From Collinsella aerofaciens (GTDB taxonomy: Bacteria > Actinomycetota > Coriobacteriia > Coriobacteriales > Coriobacteriaceae): 64,000 nt of DNA. Under the pieces are notes generated by a model. The model worked only from the letters and a program-made list of their open reading frames with translations. It did no database searches and had not been told where the DNA came from. How positions within the stretch are numbered: position 1 is the stretch's first letter; each line of letters starts with the position of its first letter. A program made the position numbers and the translations under genes. The stretch lies in the NCBI RefSeq assembly GCF_020181355.1, contig NZ_CP084004.1, positions 1,054,001 through 1,118,000 on the forward strand, in the 5' to 3' direction. Positions 50,405 to 59,927 of this stretch are shown here, piece after piece.

Positions 50405-51643
50405 ATGACAAAAGACGATAGGCAGGCGTTCGAGGTGCCCGATCGACTCTTTGAATACGTGAGAGCAGTCGTCGACAACCGCGCGCTCGCGACGGTACTC
50501 CTCTTTTTGCTGAGCCTGCTGCTGATCGGCATCGACAACATCGCCGGTATCTTGGCAGTTTTGCTTATCGGGTTTTTGCTGATCGATCGATTCGAGATCG
50601 TGCGCCGTTGCGTGGTGATCGGCGGTGCCGCGTGGGCCATGACGCTGGCGATCGGCGCCATGGCGCTCGGTGGCATTGAGGGACCGGTGCTGTTCGATGC
50701 CGGCTTTGTATTCAACATGCTTGGCTTTGTCTTGGCGCTCGCCGTGTGCGTCCTGTTCTTTTGCGGCCGCGCTCTGTACTACCAGGGCTATGAGCAGGGT
50801 GAGCGGCATTCCGACCGCGTGCTTGCCGCCCGTATTCAGGACCGCCTGATCGATCATCCTGACGCCTGGGATAACATCGACGGCGACTTCCTGGAGGTCG
50901 AGGGTGCGCTCAACCGCGTGCGCGATCGCGAGCGTAAGGTGCAGCAGGCCCTACGCGACGAGTCGCATCGCAAGGACGACTTGGTCACATACTTGGCGCA
51001 TGACCTGCGCACACCGCTTGCCAGCGTGGTGGGCTACCTCTCGCTGTTGCAGGAGGCACCCGACCTGCCGGTTGAGCAGCGCGCACACTTTACGGGCGTG
51101 GCGCTCGACAAGGCGCACCGACTCGACGCGCTTATTGAGGAGTTCTTTGATATCACGCGCTTTGACTTCCACGATATTGTGCTTACGCGCGGCTGCGTCG
51201 ACCTGGGATTGCTACTGGCGCAGGTGGCCGATGAGTTCTATCCCATTCTCAACGAGCAGCACAAAGATGTCCAAGTTGATGTGCGCGAGGATCTGACGGT
51301 ACTTGTGGATGGCGACAAGATGGCTCGCGTGTTCAACAACATCATGAAAAACGCCATCGCCTATAGCTACGAAGGATCGACCATCACGATTGAGGCTGGG
51401 CGCCAAGATGACGGTGGCGTGCGAATTCGCTTTATTAACCATGGTGATCCGATTCCGGCGGCTAAGCTCAAGGTGATCTTTGAGAAGTTCTATCGCCTGG
51501 ACGCGGCACGTGCGACCAATCGCGGTGGCGCCGGCCTGGGCCTTGCCATCGCCAAGGAGATCGTATGCGCGCACGGCGGTACCGTTGCATGTGAATCGAC
51601 GCCCGAACACACGATATTCACCATCGAGCTGCCCGCCGCATAG
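50405..51643 (+). CDS. VanS-like sensor histidine kinase
   Basis: 412 aa. Three to four membrane helices between residues 28 and 122 with very short external loops, so it likely senses a membrane or envelope signal. HisKA with His199 (LAHDLRTPLASVVGY), N-box NNIMKNAIAYS, and G-boxes around GGAGLGLAIAKEI. Start ATG 50405 follows GAGGATCTTG; the frame upstream belongs to the regulator's shadow. No vanHAX-type genes are nearby, so glycopeptide resistance is not implied. Confidence 0.92.
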   Translation: MTKDDRQAFEVPDRLFEYVRAVVDNRALATVLLFLLSLLLIGIDNIAGILAVLLIGFLLIDRFEIVRRCVVIGGAAWAMTLAIGAMALGGIEGPVLFDAGFVFNMLGFVLALAVCVLFFCGRALYYQGYEQGERHSDRVLAARIQDRLIDHPDAWDNIDGDFLEVEGALNRVRDRERKVQQALRDESHRKDDLVTYLAHDLRTPLASVVGYLSLLQEAPDLPVEQRAHFTGVALDKAHRLDALIEEFFDITRFDFHDIVLTRGCVDLGLLLAQVADEFYPILNEQHKDVQVDVREDLTVLVDGDKMARVFNNIMKNAIAYSYEGSTITIEAGRQDDGGVRIRFINHGDPIPAAKLKVIFEKFYRLDAARATNRGGAGLGLAIAKEIVCAHGGTVACESTPEHTIFTIELPAA

Positions 51644-51746
51644 CCAGCGTGCCCTTACAAACACTTGACAATGCGCTCACGTGCATATGAGCCGCGATTC
51701 CTACTATCGATACTGCTGAATTGATATCGATGTGGAGGTATGCGGT

Positions 51747-52622
51747 ATGACGGCTGCTGCGGCTGTGGAGCCCACGGAGCTTGAAGAACTCATGAAAGCG
51801 CAGGCCGAGGCCGCGCACGAGCGCGAGGTTGGGGATGCGACTCGCCCCACGGCAGAGGATCTTGCCGCCTCGCCGACGCGAATCGATGTTGAGGGCCTCG
51901 ACCTGTTCTATGGCGACCACCATGCGCTCAAGGACGTGAATATCAAGATCCGCGACAAGCAGATTACCTCGTTCATCGGGCCTTCGGGCTGCGGAAAGTC
52001 CACGTTGCTGCGCTGCTTTAACCGCATGAACGACGGCATCAAGGACTGCCGAATCGAGGGCAAGATTGCGCTCGATGGTCAAGATATCCTGGGCGACTAC
52101 GACATCTGCCGCCTTCGCCAGCGCGTGGGCATGGTGTTCCAGCGCCCCAACCCGTTTCCCATGAGCATCTACGACAACGTCGCCTATGGGCCGCGCGGTA
52201 TGGGTGTGCGCGATCGCGTCGTGCTCGACGAGCTGGTCGAAGACTCCCTGCGACGCGCCGCCCTGTGGGACGAGGCCAAGGACAAGCTCAAAGAGTCGGG
52301 TCTGGGTCTTTCGGGCGGCCAGCAGCAGCGCCTGTGCATCGCCCGCGCACTTGCCGTGCAGCCCGACATTCTGCTGATGGACGAGCCGACCTCGGCACTC
52401 GATCCCGTATCGACGCTGGTGGTGGAGCAGCTGGCCTGCGAGCTCAAAGAGACCTGCACGCTCGTGGTCGTTACGCACAATATGCAGCAGGCGGCGCGTA
52501 TCTCCGATTCGGTCGCATTCTTTTTGCTGGGTGAGCTGGTGGAGCACGCGCCCACCGCGCAACTCTTCAAGAATCCGACCGATCCGCGCACGGCGGATTA
52601 TTTGACGGGGCGTTTTGGCTGA
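51747..52622 (+). CDS. pstB: Phosphate import ATP-binding protein
   Basis: 291 aa. ABC ATPase with Walker [20 protein letters not shown] (PstB-specific), [15 protein letters not shown], signature LSGGQQQR and Walker [13 protein letters not shown]. The N-terminal 45 residues are an extra acidic/Ala-rich extension. Start ATG 51747 has GGAGG eight bases upstream; GTG 51732 is the longer option. The permease and binding-protein genes (pstSCA) are not next to it. It precedes a PhoP/PhoR-like pair. Confidence 0.95.
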   Translation: MTAAAAVEPTELEELMKAQAEAAHEREVGDATRPTAEDLAASPTRIDVEGLDLFYGDHHALKDVNIKIRDKQITSFIGPSGCGKSTLLRCFNRMNDGIKDCRIEGKIALDGQDILGDYDICRLRQRVGMVFQRPNPFPMSIYDNVAYGPRGMGVRDRVVLDELVEDSLRRAALWDEAKDKLKESGLGLSGGQQQRLCIARALAVQPDILLMDEPTSALDPVSTLVVEQLACELKETCTLVVVTHNMQQAARISDSVAFFLLGELVEHAPTAQLFKNPTDPRTADYLTGRFG

Positions 52623-52686
52623 TACCATCTAGTAAAGGTACCTTTAGGGTTAAGATGCGGTCATGCCGGCCGCAAAGGGGTTCAAC

Positions 52687-53415
52687 ATGATCTATTACGT
52701 CGAGGACGATGACAACATCAGGGATTTGACGGTCTATGCGCTGCGCAAGCAGGGGATTGAGGCCGAAGGCTTTTCGTGCGACGGTGAGTTTAAGGCTGCC
52801 GTGGCGCGACGGGTACCCGATGCCGTCCTGCTCGACATCATGCTGCCCGATACCGATGGCTTGGCGATTATGCGTCGACTGCGTGCCGATCGCCTGACGG
52901 CGACGGTGCCCATCATGATGCTTACCGCCAAGGATACCGAGCTCGACAAGGTGATGGCGCTCGATGGCGGTGCCGACGATTACCTGACTAAGCCGTTTTC
53001 GCTCATGGAGCTCGCCAGCCGCTGCCGCGCACTGCTGCGTCGCGGCGGCATGGTCAAACAGGCAAGCGATGTGCTCAGCGTGGGCGACATCGTGCTCTCG
53101 CCCAGCCATCGTGAGGTGACTGTTGCCGGCGAGTCGCTTAAGCTCACCCTGCGCGAGTTCGACCTGCTCGAGTACCTCATGCGCAAGCCCGGCGTGGTCT
53201 TTACCCGCGAGTCGTTGCTGCAGAGCGTGTGGGGCTGGGACTTCGACGGCGGTTCGCGCACCGTTGACGTGCACGTGCAGACGCTTCGCCAAAAACTGGG
53301 CGAGCATGCCAGCGCCATCGAGACCGTGCGCGGCGTGGGCTACCGCTTGGCCGAGCCTTCTGCCGGTGATGGTGCCGAAGGTGACGACACCGCGGCCACC
53401 GCATCGGAGGAGTAA
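52687..53415 (+). CDS. PhoP-like response regulator
   Basis: 242 aa. Receiver with EDDDN, Asp50 (VLLDIMLPD), MLTAKD and LTKPFSLME; winged helix with LREFDLLEYLMRKPGVVFT and RTVDVHVQTLRQKLG. Start ATG 52687 (MIYYVEDD) follows AAAGGGG; an upstream in-frame ATG at 52663 is less likely. It is followed four bases later by its kinase. The order pstB-regulator-kinase suggests phosphate control. Confidence 0.92.
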   Translation: MIYYVEDDDNIRDLTVYALRKQGIEAEGFSCDGEFKAAVARRVPDAVLLDIMLPDTDGLAIMRRLRADRLTATVPIMMLTAKDTELDKVMALDGGADDYLTKPFSLMELASRCRALLRRGGMVKQASDVLSVGDIVLSPSHREVTVAGESLKLTLREFDLLEYLMRKPGVVFTRESLLQSVWGWDFDGGSRTVDVHVQTLRQKLGEHASAIETVRGVGYRLAEPSAGDGAEGDDTAATASEE

Positions 53416-53418
53416 CCC

Positions 53419-54843
53419 GTGGTCTTCGCCCCCCAGGGAAAACATACGCTGTCGCACCGCGTTTTTGTGACGATCTTTGTCTGCGCCATGGCGGTTATCG
53501 TGGCGTTTACGGTGCTGGGTGCGTTCTTTGTGCAAAACACCTTGGCGGATGCCACGAGTGCCAACCTGGCGCAAGAAACCGAGCTCATTGCTGCCGCCCT
53601 CGACGAGCAGCAGGAGCCCATCCCGTTCTTGCGTAGCCTCGATCGAGAGGACTTGCGCATCACGCTGATTAACAAGGATGGATCGGTTGCCTACGACAAC
53701 GAGGCGCCGCCTTCCACACTGCCCAACCATGGCGATCGCCCCGAGGTCATCGAGGCCTTTGAGAGTGGTTCGGGTTCCGCGGAGCGCGCAAGCTCTACGC
53801 TCGACGAGATTATGCTGTATCGCGCCGTCGCCCTTGATAACGGCCAGGTTGTCCGCTTGGCGCAGGCCCAGCCTGGCGTTGCGGCGATTTTGCTGTCGAT
53901 GGTGGCGCCGATGCTGCTTATCGCAGCAGCGGGTGCGGTACTCTCGTTTTTTATGGCGCGCCGCGAGTCCCGTGCCATCATCGCGCCTTTGCAAGAGGTG
54001 GATTTGGACCACCCACGCCGTAGCTATGAGCACGCCTATGCCGAGATGGTCCCCATGCTTGAGCGTATTGAGTCGCAGCGCCAGGAGCTCAAGCGCCAAA
54101 TGGCGGTGCTGGCGGACAACGACCGTATGCGCCGCGAGTTCACGGCGAATATCACCCATGAGCTCAAGACGCCGCTTACGGCGATTTCGGGCTATGCCGA
54201 GCTCATCGCAAACGGCATGGTCGAGGGCGAGGGCGACCTGCGCAACTTTGGCGGTCGCATCTATCGTGAGGCGGGCCGCTTGGCAGCGCTTGTCAACGAT
54301 ATCCTTACGCTGTCTAACTTGGACGAGGCCGAGCGTGCAACTGAGGGCGAGGCGGTGCCCATTGGTTCCACGGAGCCTATTGAGCTCTCGCGTGCCATCT
54401 ACGCGGTTGAGCAGCGTCTTGAACAGGTCGCCCGTCAGGCGAATGTGACGATAAGTCATGAGACCAAGCCTGTGGTCATCGAAGGCGTGTCGCGCTTGAT
54501 TGACGAGCTCATCTATAATCTGGCGAGCAACGCCATCCGCTACAATCGACCCGGCGGTGCGGTTACGCTGCAGTGCGGCACCAACGACGAAGGCCATCCG
54601 TTCCTTGCGGTCGCCGACACGGGAATCGGTATCGCGCCTGAAGAACAGGGCAAGGTATTTGAGCGGTTCTATCGCGTGGACAAGAGTAGGTCCAAGGCGC
54701 GCGGCGGAACCGGTCTGGGGCTTGCAATTGTCAAGCATGCGGCCCTGTATCATCACGCCACGCTCGATCTGTCGAGCGAGTTGGGCGTGGGAACCACCAT
54801 TACGGTGACGTTTCCCATACGGCAGGACGAGCCATTCGCATAG
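53419..54843 (+). CDS. PhoR-like sensor histidine kinase
   Basis: 474 aa from GTG 53419. Two membrane helices (VFVTIFVCAMAVIVAFTVLG and ILLSMVAPMLLIAAAGAVL) flank an external domain of about 110 residues. HisKA His247 (NITHELKTPLTAISGYAEL), N-box IYNLASNAIRYN, and GGTGLGLAIVKHAA. Classical extracytoplasmic-sensing kinase. Terminated by a hairpin. Confidence 0.93.
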   Translation: MVFAPQGKHTLSHRVFVTIFVCAMAVIVAFTVLGAFFVQNTLADATSANLAQETELIAAALDEQQEPIPFLRSLDREDLRITLINKDGSVAYDNEAPPSTLPNHGDRPEVIEAFESGSGSAERASSTLDEIMLYRAVALDNGQVVRLAQAQPGVAAILLSMVAPMLLIAAAGAVLSFFMARRESRAIIAPLQEVDLDHPRRSYEHAYAEMVPMLERIESQRQELKRQMAVLADNDRMRREFTANITHELKTPLTAISGYAELIANGMVEGEGDLRNFGGRIYREAGRLAALVNDILTLSNLDEAERATEGEAVPIGSTEPIELSRAIYAVEQRLEQVARQANVTISHETKPVVIEGVSRLIDELIYNLASNAIRYNRPGGAVTLQCGTNDEGHPFLAVADTGIGIAPEEQGKVFERFYRVDKSRSKARGGTGLGLAIVKHAALYHHATLDLSSELGVGTTITVTFPIRQDEPFA

Positions 54844-54868
54844 CGATACAACATAGATATTGATGCAG

Positions 54869-54897
54869 ACGCCGCATTTGACTTTCGGGTGCGGCGT
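54869..54897 (+). terminator. Probable terminator after the PhoR-like gene
   Basis: ACGCCGC (54869-54875) pairs with GCGGCGT (54891-54897), followed by a T/G-rich stretch. Confidence 0.6.
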
Positions 54898-55038
54898 TGT
54901 TGTGCAATTTTACGATTGCTTCCGACATTTTTACAGGAGAGCCTGTTTCTTATGTATAGAGTTTGGTCTCGGTAAAAAGATGCGATAACATACGGACAGT
55001 TTTGTCAATCCGAACTGGGGAAATGAAAGGCAAGCTGC

Positions 55039-55695
55039 ATGACCCTTCTCGAACTGTTCCAGCTGCTGAAGAAGCACCTTAAGCTGGTCATCACCCTTCC
55101 GGTGGTCTGCGCGATCGCCATGGGCATCGTGTCCTTCGTTGCGATGGGCAACACCTACACCGCGACGACGAGCATGTACATTCTCGCCAAGACCGACGAT
55201 AGCGGTCAGATGAGCTACAACGATCTCTCGGCGAGCCAGATGCTTTCCAACGATATCGCCACGCTGCTGGATAGCGATAGCGTTAAGAGCGGTGCTGCCA
55301 ATGAGCTGGGCCTTGCTGACCTGGATGACTACAAGGTGTCTGTTTCCTCCGAGACCACCACGCGTGTCATTACGCTTTCGGTTACCGGCACCGATGCCAA
55401 GGAGACGGCTAAGGTCGCAAAGGCCATGGCCAGCTCGGTGAGTACGGTCGCTCAGAACGTCGGCGCTGCCCAGAGCATCAACGTTATCGACGAGGCTAAG
55501 ACTCCCGAAGTCCCCAGCGGCCCCAAGCGTATGCTGTACGTTGCTGTCGCGTTCCTCGCGGGCATCTTTATCGCAGTTGCCTATGTCGTTTTGGCAGACA
55601 TGCTCAACACCCGCATCCGCGGTGCCGAAGAGGCAGAAGAGCTCCTGGGCATTCCCGTTGTTGGCCGAATTCCGGCTATGAAAGGTGGTAAATAG
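55039..55695 (+). CDS. Wzz/CapA-type chain-length determinant and tyrosine-kinase adaptor
   Basis: 218 aa. Two membrane helices (LVITLPVVCAIAMGIVSFVAM and MLYVAVAFLAGIFIAVAYV) enclose an extracytoplasmic Wzz domain containing ATTSMYILAKTDD and INVIDEAKTPEVPSGPKR. In Gram-positives this protein activates the cytosolic CpsD kinase. It begins the three-gene module. Confidence 0.92.
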   Translation: MTLLELFQLLKKHLKLVITLPVVCAIAMGIVSFVAMGNTYTATTSMYILAKTDDSGQMSYNDLSASQMLSNDIATLLDSDSVKSGAANELGLADLDDYKVSVSSETTTRVITLSVTGTDAKETAKVAKAMASSVSTVAQNVGAAQSINVIDEAKTPEVPSGPKRMLYVAVAFLAGIFIAVAYVVLADMLNTRIRGAEEAEELLGIPVVGRIPAMKGGK

Positions 55696-55697
55696 GC

Positions 55698-56435
55698 ATG
55701 GCTAAGGCAAAGAACACCGATAAGCTCGTTGTACAGAATGCCGCCAAGACCCTTCTGGCCAACATCCGCTTTGCGAGCGTGGACGACCCCATTCGCACCA
55801 TCACCGTTACGTCCTCGATTCCCAACGAGGGCAAGTCTACGGTTTCCATCAACCTTGCCCAGGCTATCGCCACCAGCGGCAAGAGCGTCCTGCTGGTCGA
55901 GGCTGATATGCGTCGCAGGTCCCTTGCCGATATGCTTGGCGTCCGCTCCCGCGGCGGACTCTATGCAGTCCTTTCCGAGCAGGTTTCTATTGACCAGGCG
56001 ATTGTCGAGACGGGGCAGAAGAACTTCTACTTCCTCGATGCCGAGCCGCATATTCCCAATCCTGCCGACATCATCGTCTCTCACCGCTTTGCCAAGCTGG
56101 TAAAGGCACTGTCCGCCAAGTTCCAGTACGTTATCTTTGATGCTCCCCCGGTCGGCACCTTCATCGATGCTGCCGAGATCGCAAGTCTGACCGACGGTGC
56201 GCTTTTTGTCGTGCGTGAGGATTTCACCAAGCGCGAGGAGGCGCTCAACGCCATCGGTCAGCTTAAGAAGTCCGAGAAGGTCAAGCTCATCGGTACCGTT
56301 ATGAACTACTGCGAGACCGAGACCAGCGAGTACTACTACTCCTACTACACCAAGGACGGTAAGAAGGTGAAGAAGGGCTCCGACGATCAGGGGACTTCCA
56401 AAAAGGGCATCTTCACCAACCGAGCAAACGTTTAG
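55698..56435 (+). CDS. BY-type tyrosine kinase (CpsD-like)
   Basis: 245 aa. Walker A-like SSIPNEGKST, Walker A' ADMRRRS, and FDAPPVG (Walker B). The C-terminal tail has a Tyr cluster YYYSYYTKDGKKVKKG, the autophosphorylation site. It phosphorylates itself and possibly glycosyltransferases during polysaccharide assembly. It starts two bases after the Wzz gene; the phosphatase gene follows by 17 bp. Confidence 0.93.
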   Translation: MAKAKNTDKLVVQNAAKTLLANIRFASVDDPIRTITVTSSIPNEGKSTVSINLAQAIATSGKSVLLVEADMRRRSLADMLGVRSRGGLYAVLSEQVSIDQAIVETGQKNFYFLDAEPHIPNPADIIVSHRFAKLVKALSAKFQYVIFDAPPVGTFIDAAEIASLTDGALFVVREDFTKREEALNAIGQLKKSEKVKLIGTVMNYCETETSEYYYSYYTKDGKKVKKGSDDQGTSKKGIFTNRANV

Positions 56436-56452
56436 TTGATTAAGGCTGACCT

Positions 56453-57103
56453 ATGCGTGACATTCATTGCCATATCTTGCCGGGTGTAGACGACGGCGCC
56501 GCCGATCTCGATGAGAGCTTGGCGATGCTCGAGGCTGCCAAGCGGGCCGGTGTAACCAGAATCGTTTGCACTCCTCACTGCCGTGATCCCTATTTTGATT
56601 ACGACAAGATGTGGGATGCCTTTGAGCTGCTGCGTGATAACGCTGACGGTTTTCCGCTCCAGATGGGCTTCGAGGTCAACCATCGAAAGCTCGTTGAGCT
56701 TGGTATCGATGCCGCGGAGCACTTGCATTTCGATGGGACCAACGAGTTTCTGCTCGAACTTTCGACGCATGCCGATGCGTATGCGTTTAGAGAGTACGAG
56801 AACACGATTTACGATTTGCAGTGCCGTGGCTACCAGGTGATCATCGCTCATCCTGAGCGCTATCGTGCGGTTCAAAAGGATGTAAGCGTGGCGGAGCGTC
56901 TGGTCGATATGGGCTGCAAGCTGCAGGCTTCGGCGGACTTTATTGCCGGCGGTCGCTTTGGTCGCGAGAAAAAGCCGGCACAGCGCCTGTTCGATCAGAA
57001 CCTGTACAGCTTCATCGCGAGCGATGCCCATAACGTGGGTCATTACGACTGCCTGGCGAAGGCTCGCGCGAAGTTTAGCGTACGCGGAGCTCATTTTCGC
57101 TAA
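56453..57103 (+). CDS. PHP-family tyrosine phosphatase (CpsB/YwqE-like)
   Basis: 216 aa. PHP metal-binding motifs IHCHILPGVDDGA, TPHCRDPYFD, and HPERYRAV and SDAHN. Removes phosphate from CpsD, completing the phosphoregulatory cycle. No glycosyltransferase, flippase or polymerase genes follow in the window. Confidence 0.94.
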   Translation: MRDIHCHILPGVDDGAADLDESLAMLEAAKRAGVTRIVCTPHCRDPYFDYDKMWDAFELLRDNADGFPLQMGFEVNHRKLVELGIDAAEHLHFDGTNEFLLELSTHADAYAFREYENTIYDLQCRGYQVIIAHPERYRAVQKDVSVAERLVDMGCKLQASADFIAGGRFGREKKPAQRLFDQNLYSFIASDAHNVGHYDCLAKARAKFSVRGAHFR

Positions 57104-57142
57104 AATCTGTCCCTAACGTTCGCATTGAATGAAAGGGCAGCC

Positions 57143-57643
57143 ATGGATATCCAACTTAAGACGGGATGCTTTGATGACGCGGCGTTGGTGCGCCGCGTCG
57201 TTTTTATGGACGAGCAGGGCTACGAGAATGAGTTCGACGCTATCGACGAGGATCCAAACTGCATTCATGTGACGCTCTATGTAGACGGCGAGCTTGCCGG
57301 TTGCTCGCGCGTGTTTCCCGAAGAGCTTGAGCGCGTGGCTGACGCAGAGGCCCCGGTGTTGCCGGCATGCGACATGGACGAAGGCGTTGCGGCGGGGGAG
57401 ACCTACATTATGGGGCGCGTCGCCGTGCTGCCGGCTATGCGTCGTCGCGGACTGGCGAGTGCGATCGTGGAGACCAGTGCTTCGTGTGCACGCGATGCCG
57501 GCGCTAAGCTTATTAAGCTGCATGCGCAGGAATACGTGTTGCCGCTCTATGCAAAGGCGGGCTACACGCAAATTGCCCCGGTAGATTACGAAGACGAGGG
57601 CCAGCCCCATGTCTGGATGGCCAAGCGCGTAGATGGCAGATAG
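57143..57643 (+). CDS. GNAT-family N-acetyltransferase
   Basis: 166 aa. Motif A (GRVAVLPAMRRRGLASAIV) with the CoA-binding RRGLAS loop, and KLIKLHAQEYVLPLYAKAGY for motif B. Substrate unknown; the layout resembles small ElaA-like enzymes. Start ATG 57143 has GAAAGGG upstream; a TTG at 57125 is less likely. Confidence 0.88.
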   Translation: MDIQLKTGCFDDAALVRRVVFMDEQGYENEFDAIDEDPNCIHVTLYVDGELAGCSRVFPEELERVADAEAPVLPACDMDEGVAAGETYIMGRVAVLPAMRRRGLASAIVETSASCARDAGAKLIKLHAQEYVLPLYAKAGYTQIAPVDYEDEGQPHVWMAKRVDGR

Positions 57644-57790
57644 GGACGTTCCTTTTCTGCCGGCAGCTGGGGACACTCCTTGGCAATTGACGCATTGGAG
57701 CGCTCGGACATACAGTTTTTCGATTCCGTATGTATATATGCGCGCTATTGGGTTATAAAATCTAAGTCTGAACATAGCAGGTCTGCGATG

Positions 57791-57815
57791 CGGCTCGGGC
57801 AACCGGGCCGTTTTT
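57791..57815 (+). terminator. Terminator-like hairpin in the htpG leader
   Basis: CGGCTCGG-GCAA-CCGGGCCG stem (one G-U) followed by five T, ending 30 bp before the htpG start codon and downstream of a plausible -10 (TATAAA, 57754-57759). Could be a read-in block or an attenuator. Confidence 0.7.
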
Positions 57816-57845
57816 GCGGACGGGGGTAGCGCGAAAGGACTGCAC

Positions 57846-59870
57846 ATGCGTCAATTTAAGACCGAGAGCAAAAAACTGCTCGACCTCATGATCAACTCCA
57901 TCTACACCAATAAGGAAATCTTCCTGCGCGAGCTTATCTCTAACGCGAGCGACGCCGTCGACAAGCTCAACTTTAAGAGCCTGCAGGACCCGAGCGTCAA
58001 GATCAACCAGGGCGACCTAGCTATTCGCGTCTCCTTTGATAAAGACGCCCGCACCATTACTATCTCGGATAACGGCATTGGCATGACCGCCGAGGAGCTC
58101 GAGCGCAATCTGGGCACCATCGCCCATTCCGGCTCCGAGGAGTTTAAGACCGAGAACGCTGAGCAGCAGGGTTCGGATGTCGACATCATCGGCCAGTTTG
58201 GCGTGGGCTTCTACTCGGCTTTTATGGTCGCCAGCCACGTGAAGGTCGTGAGCCGCGCCTATGGCGAGGATGTCGCCCATGTGTGGGAATCCGACGGTCT
58301 TGAGGGCTACACCATCGAGGACGGCGAGCGCGCCGAGCACGGTACCGATGTCATCCTGACGCTGCGCGAGAACGAGAAGCTCGATGCCGACGGCGAGGCC
58401 GAGACCTACGATCGCTTCCTGACCGAGTGGGGTCTCAAGAGCCTGATTCAGCAGTACAGCAACTATGTGCGCTACCCGATTCAGATGATGGTGTCCAAAA
58501 GCCGCCAGAAACCCAAGCCCGAGGACGCCGGCGACGATTACAAGCCCGAGTACGAGGACTACCAGGAGCTTGAGACCGTCAATTCCATGACACCGATCTG
58601 GAAGAAGCGCAGCTCCGATGTCGAGCAGAAGGACTACGACGAGTTCTACAAGTCCACGTTCCACGACTTTGACGATCCTGCGCGCACCATCAGCTTCCAT
58701 GCCGAGGGCACGCTCGAGTATGACGCCCTGCTGTTTGTGCCGGGCCGCGCGCCGTTCGATCTGTACAGCAAGGATTACGAGAAGGGTCTGGCGCTCTACA
58801 GCTCCAACGTTCTGATTATGGAGAAGTGCGACGACCTGCTGCCCGACTACTACAACTTTGTCCGCGGCGTCGTGGATTCCGCCGACGTGTCGCTCAACAT
58901 CTCGCGTGAGACGCTGCAGCAGAACCGTCAGCTCAAGGCCATCGCCAAGCGTGTGGAAAAGAAGATCACCGCTGACCTTGAGGATATGCGTGACAACGAC
59001 CGCGAGGCCTACGAGAAGTTCTTTGAGAACTTTGGCCGCGGCCTTAAGTACGGCATCTACTCGAGCTATGGCATGAAGGCCGATGAGCTCGCCGACCTGT
59101 TGCTGTTCTGGTCTGCCAAGGAACAGAAGATGATTACCCTGGCCGAGTATGCCAAGGGCATGCCCGAGGATCAGAAGGCCATCTACTACGCCGCCGGCGA
59201 TTCGCGCGAGCGCTTGGCCAAGATGCCCGTGGTAAAGGGCGTGCTCGACCGCGGCTATGACGTGCTGCTGCTGACGCAGGATGTGGATGAGTTCACGTTC
59301 CAGGCCATGCGTGAGTACGTTGCCGCCGATATGCCCAAGATCTACGAGGACGATGCTGCCCGCGAGGCTGCCGAGAAGGCTGTGGCCGACGGTGCCGAGC
59401 CCGAGGTCGAGGATCGTCATCTGGAGCTCAAGAACGTCGCGACCGGCGATCTTGACCTGGCGACCGAGGACGAGAAGAAGGAGGCCGAGGACGCCACCAA
59501 GGAAAACGAGGACCTCTTTAGCGCTATGAAGGAGGCGCTCGGTGACAAGGTCGAGAAAGTTGCCGTCTCCGCGCGCCTGACCGATGCCCCCGCTTGCATC
59601 ACCACCGAGGGTCCGCTTTCGCTTGAGATGGAGAAGGTGCTCCAGAAGGGACCCGAGGGCGCGCCCGACGGCATGCCCAAGAGCCAACGCGTGCTCGAGC
59701 TCAACGCCAAGCACCCGGTCTTTTCCAAGCTCGTCGCCGCTCAGAAGGCGGGCGACGCCGACAAGATCAAGCAGTACTCCGGTTTGCTCTATGACCAGGC
59801 CCTGCTGGTCGAGGGCATCCTCCCCGAGGATCCCGTAGCCTTCGCGGCGGCTGTCTGCAACTTGATGTAG
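57846..59870 (+). CDS. htpG: Molecular chaperone HtpG (Hsp90)
   Basis: 674 aa. N-terminal ATPase with NSIYTNKEIFLRELISNASDA, DNGIGMTAEEL, LGTIAHSGSEEF and GQFGVGFYSAFMV; middle domain with ISRETLQQNRQLKAI; C-terminal dimerisation domain. About 50 residues longer than E. coli HtpG because of an acidic insert near residues 495-560 (EDEKKEAEDATKENEDLF). GAAAGGA precedes ATG 57846. A short ORF-free leader with a hairpin separates it from the GNAT gene. Confidence 0.97.
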   Translation: MRQFKTESKKLLDLMINSIYTNKEIFLRELISNASDAVDKLNFKSLQDPSVKINQGDLAIRVSFDKDARTITISDNGIGMTAEELERNLGTIAHSGSEEFKTENAEQQGSDVDIIGQFGVGFYSAFMVASHVKVVSRAYGEDVAHVWESDGLEGYTIEDGERAEHGTDVILTLRENEKLDADGEAETYDRFLTEWGLKSLIQQYSNYVRYPIQMMVSKSRQKPKPEDAGDDYKPEYEDYQELETVNSMTPIWKKRSSDVEQKDYDEFYKSTFHDFDDPARTISFHAEGTLEYDALLFVPGRAPFDLYSKDYEKGLALYSSNVLIMEKCDDLLPDYYNFVRGVVDSADVSLNISRETLQQNRQLKAIAKRVEKKITADLEDMRDNDREAYEKFFENFGRGLKYGIYSSYGMKADELADLLLFWSAKEQKMITLAEYAKGMPEDQKAIYYAAGDSRERLAKMPVVKGVLDRGYDVLLLTQDVDEFTFQAMREYVAADMPKIYEDDAAREAAEKAVADGAEPEVEDRHLELKNVATGDLDLATEDEKKEAEDATKENEDLFSAMKEALGDKVEKVAVSARLTDAPACITTEGPLSLEMEKVLQKGPEGAPDGMPKSQRVLELNAKHPVFSKLVAAQKAGDADKIKQYSGLLYDQALLVEGILPEDPVAFAAAVCNLM

Positions 59871-59878
59871 TTAGGTAG

Positions 59879-59906
59879 TTACGCGGTTTTACCAAACCGC
59901 GTAACA
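59879..59906. terminator. Strong hairpin after htpG
   Basis: GTTACGCGGTTT-TACC-AAACCGCGTAAC, 12-bp perfect stem. No long T run follows, so termination is likely but not certain. Confidence 0.6.
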
Positions 59907-59927
59907 GCTCGACGCTGCCCTCAGTTC

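Noticed and set aside
48145-51643. Vancomycin resistance cluster
   Set aside because: Only a VanRS-like pair and a PBP5-type carboxypeptidase are present; no VanH, ligase or VanX-like genes.
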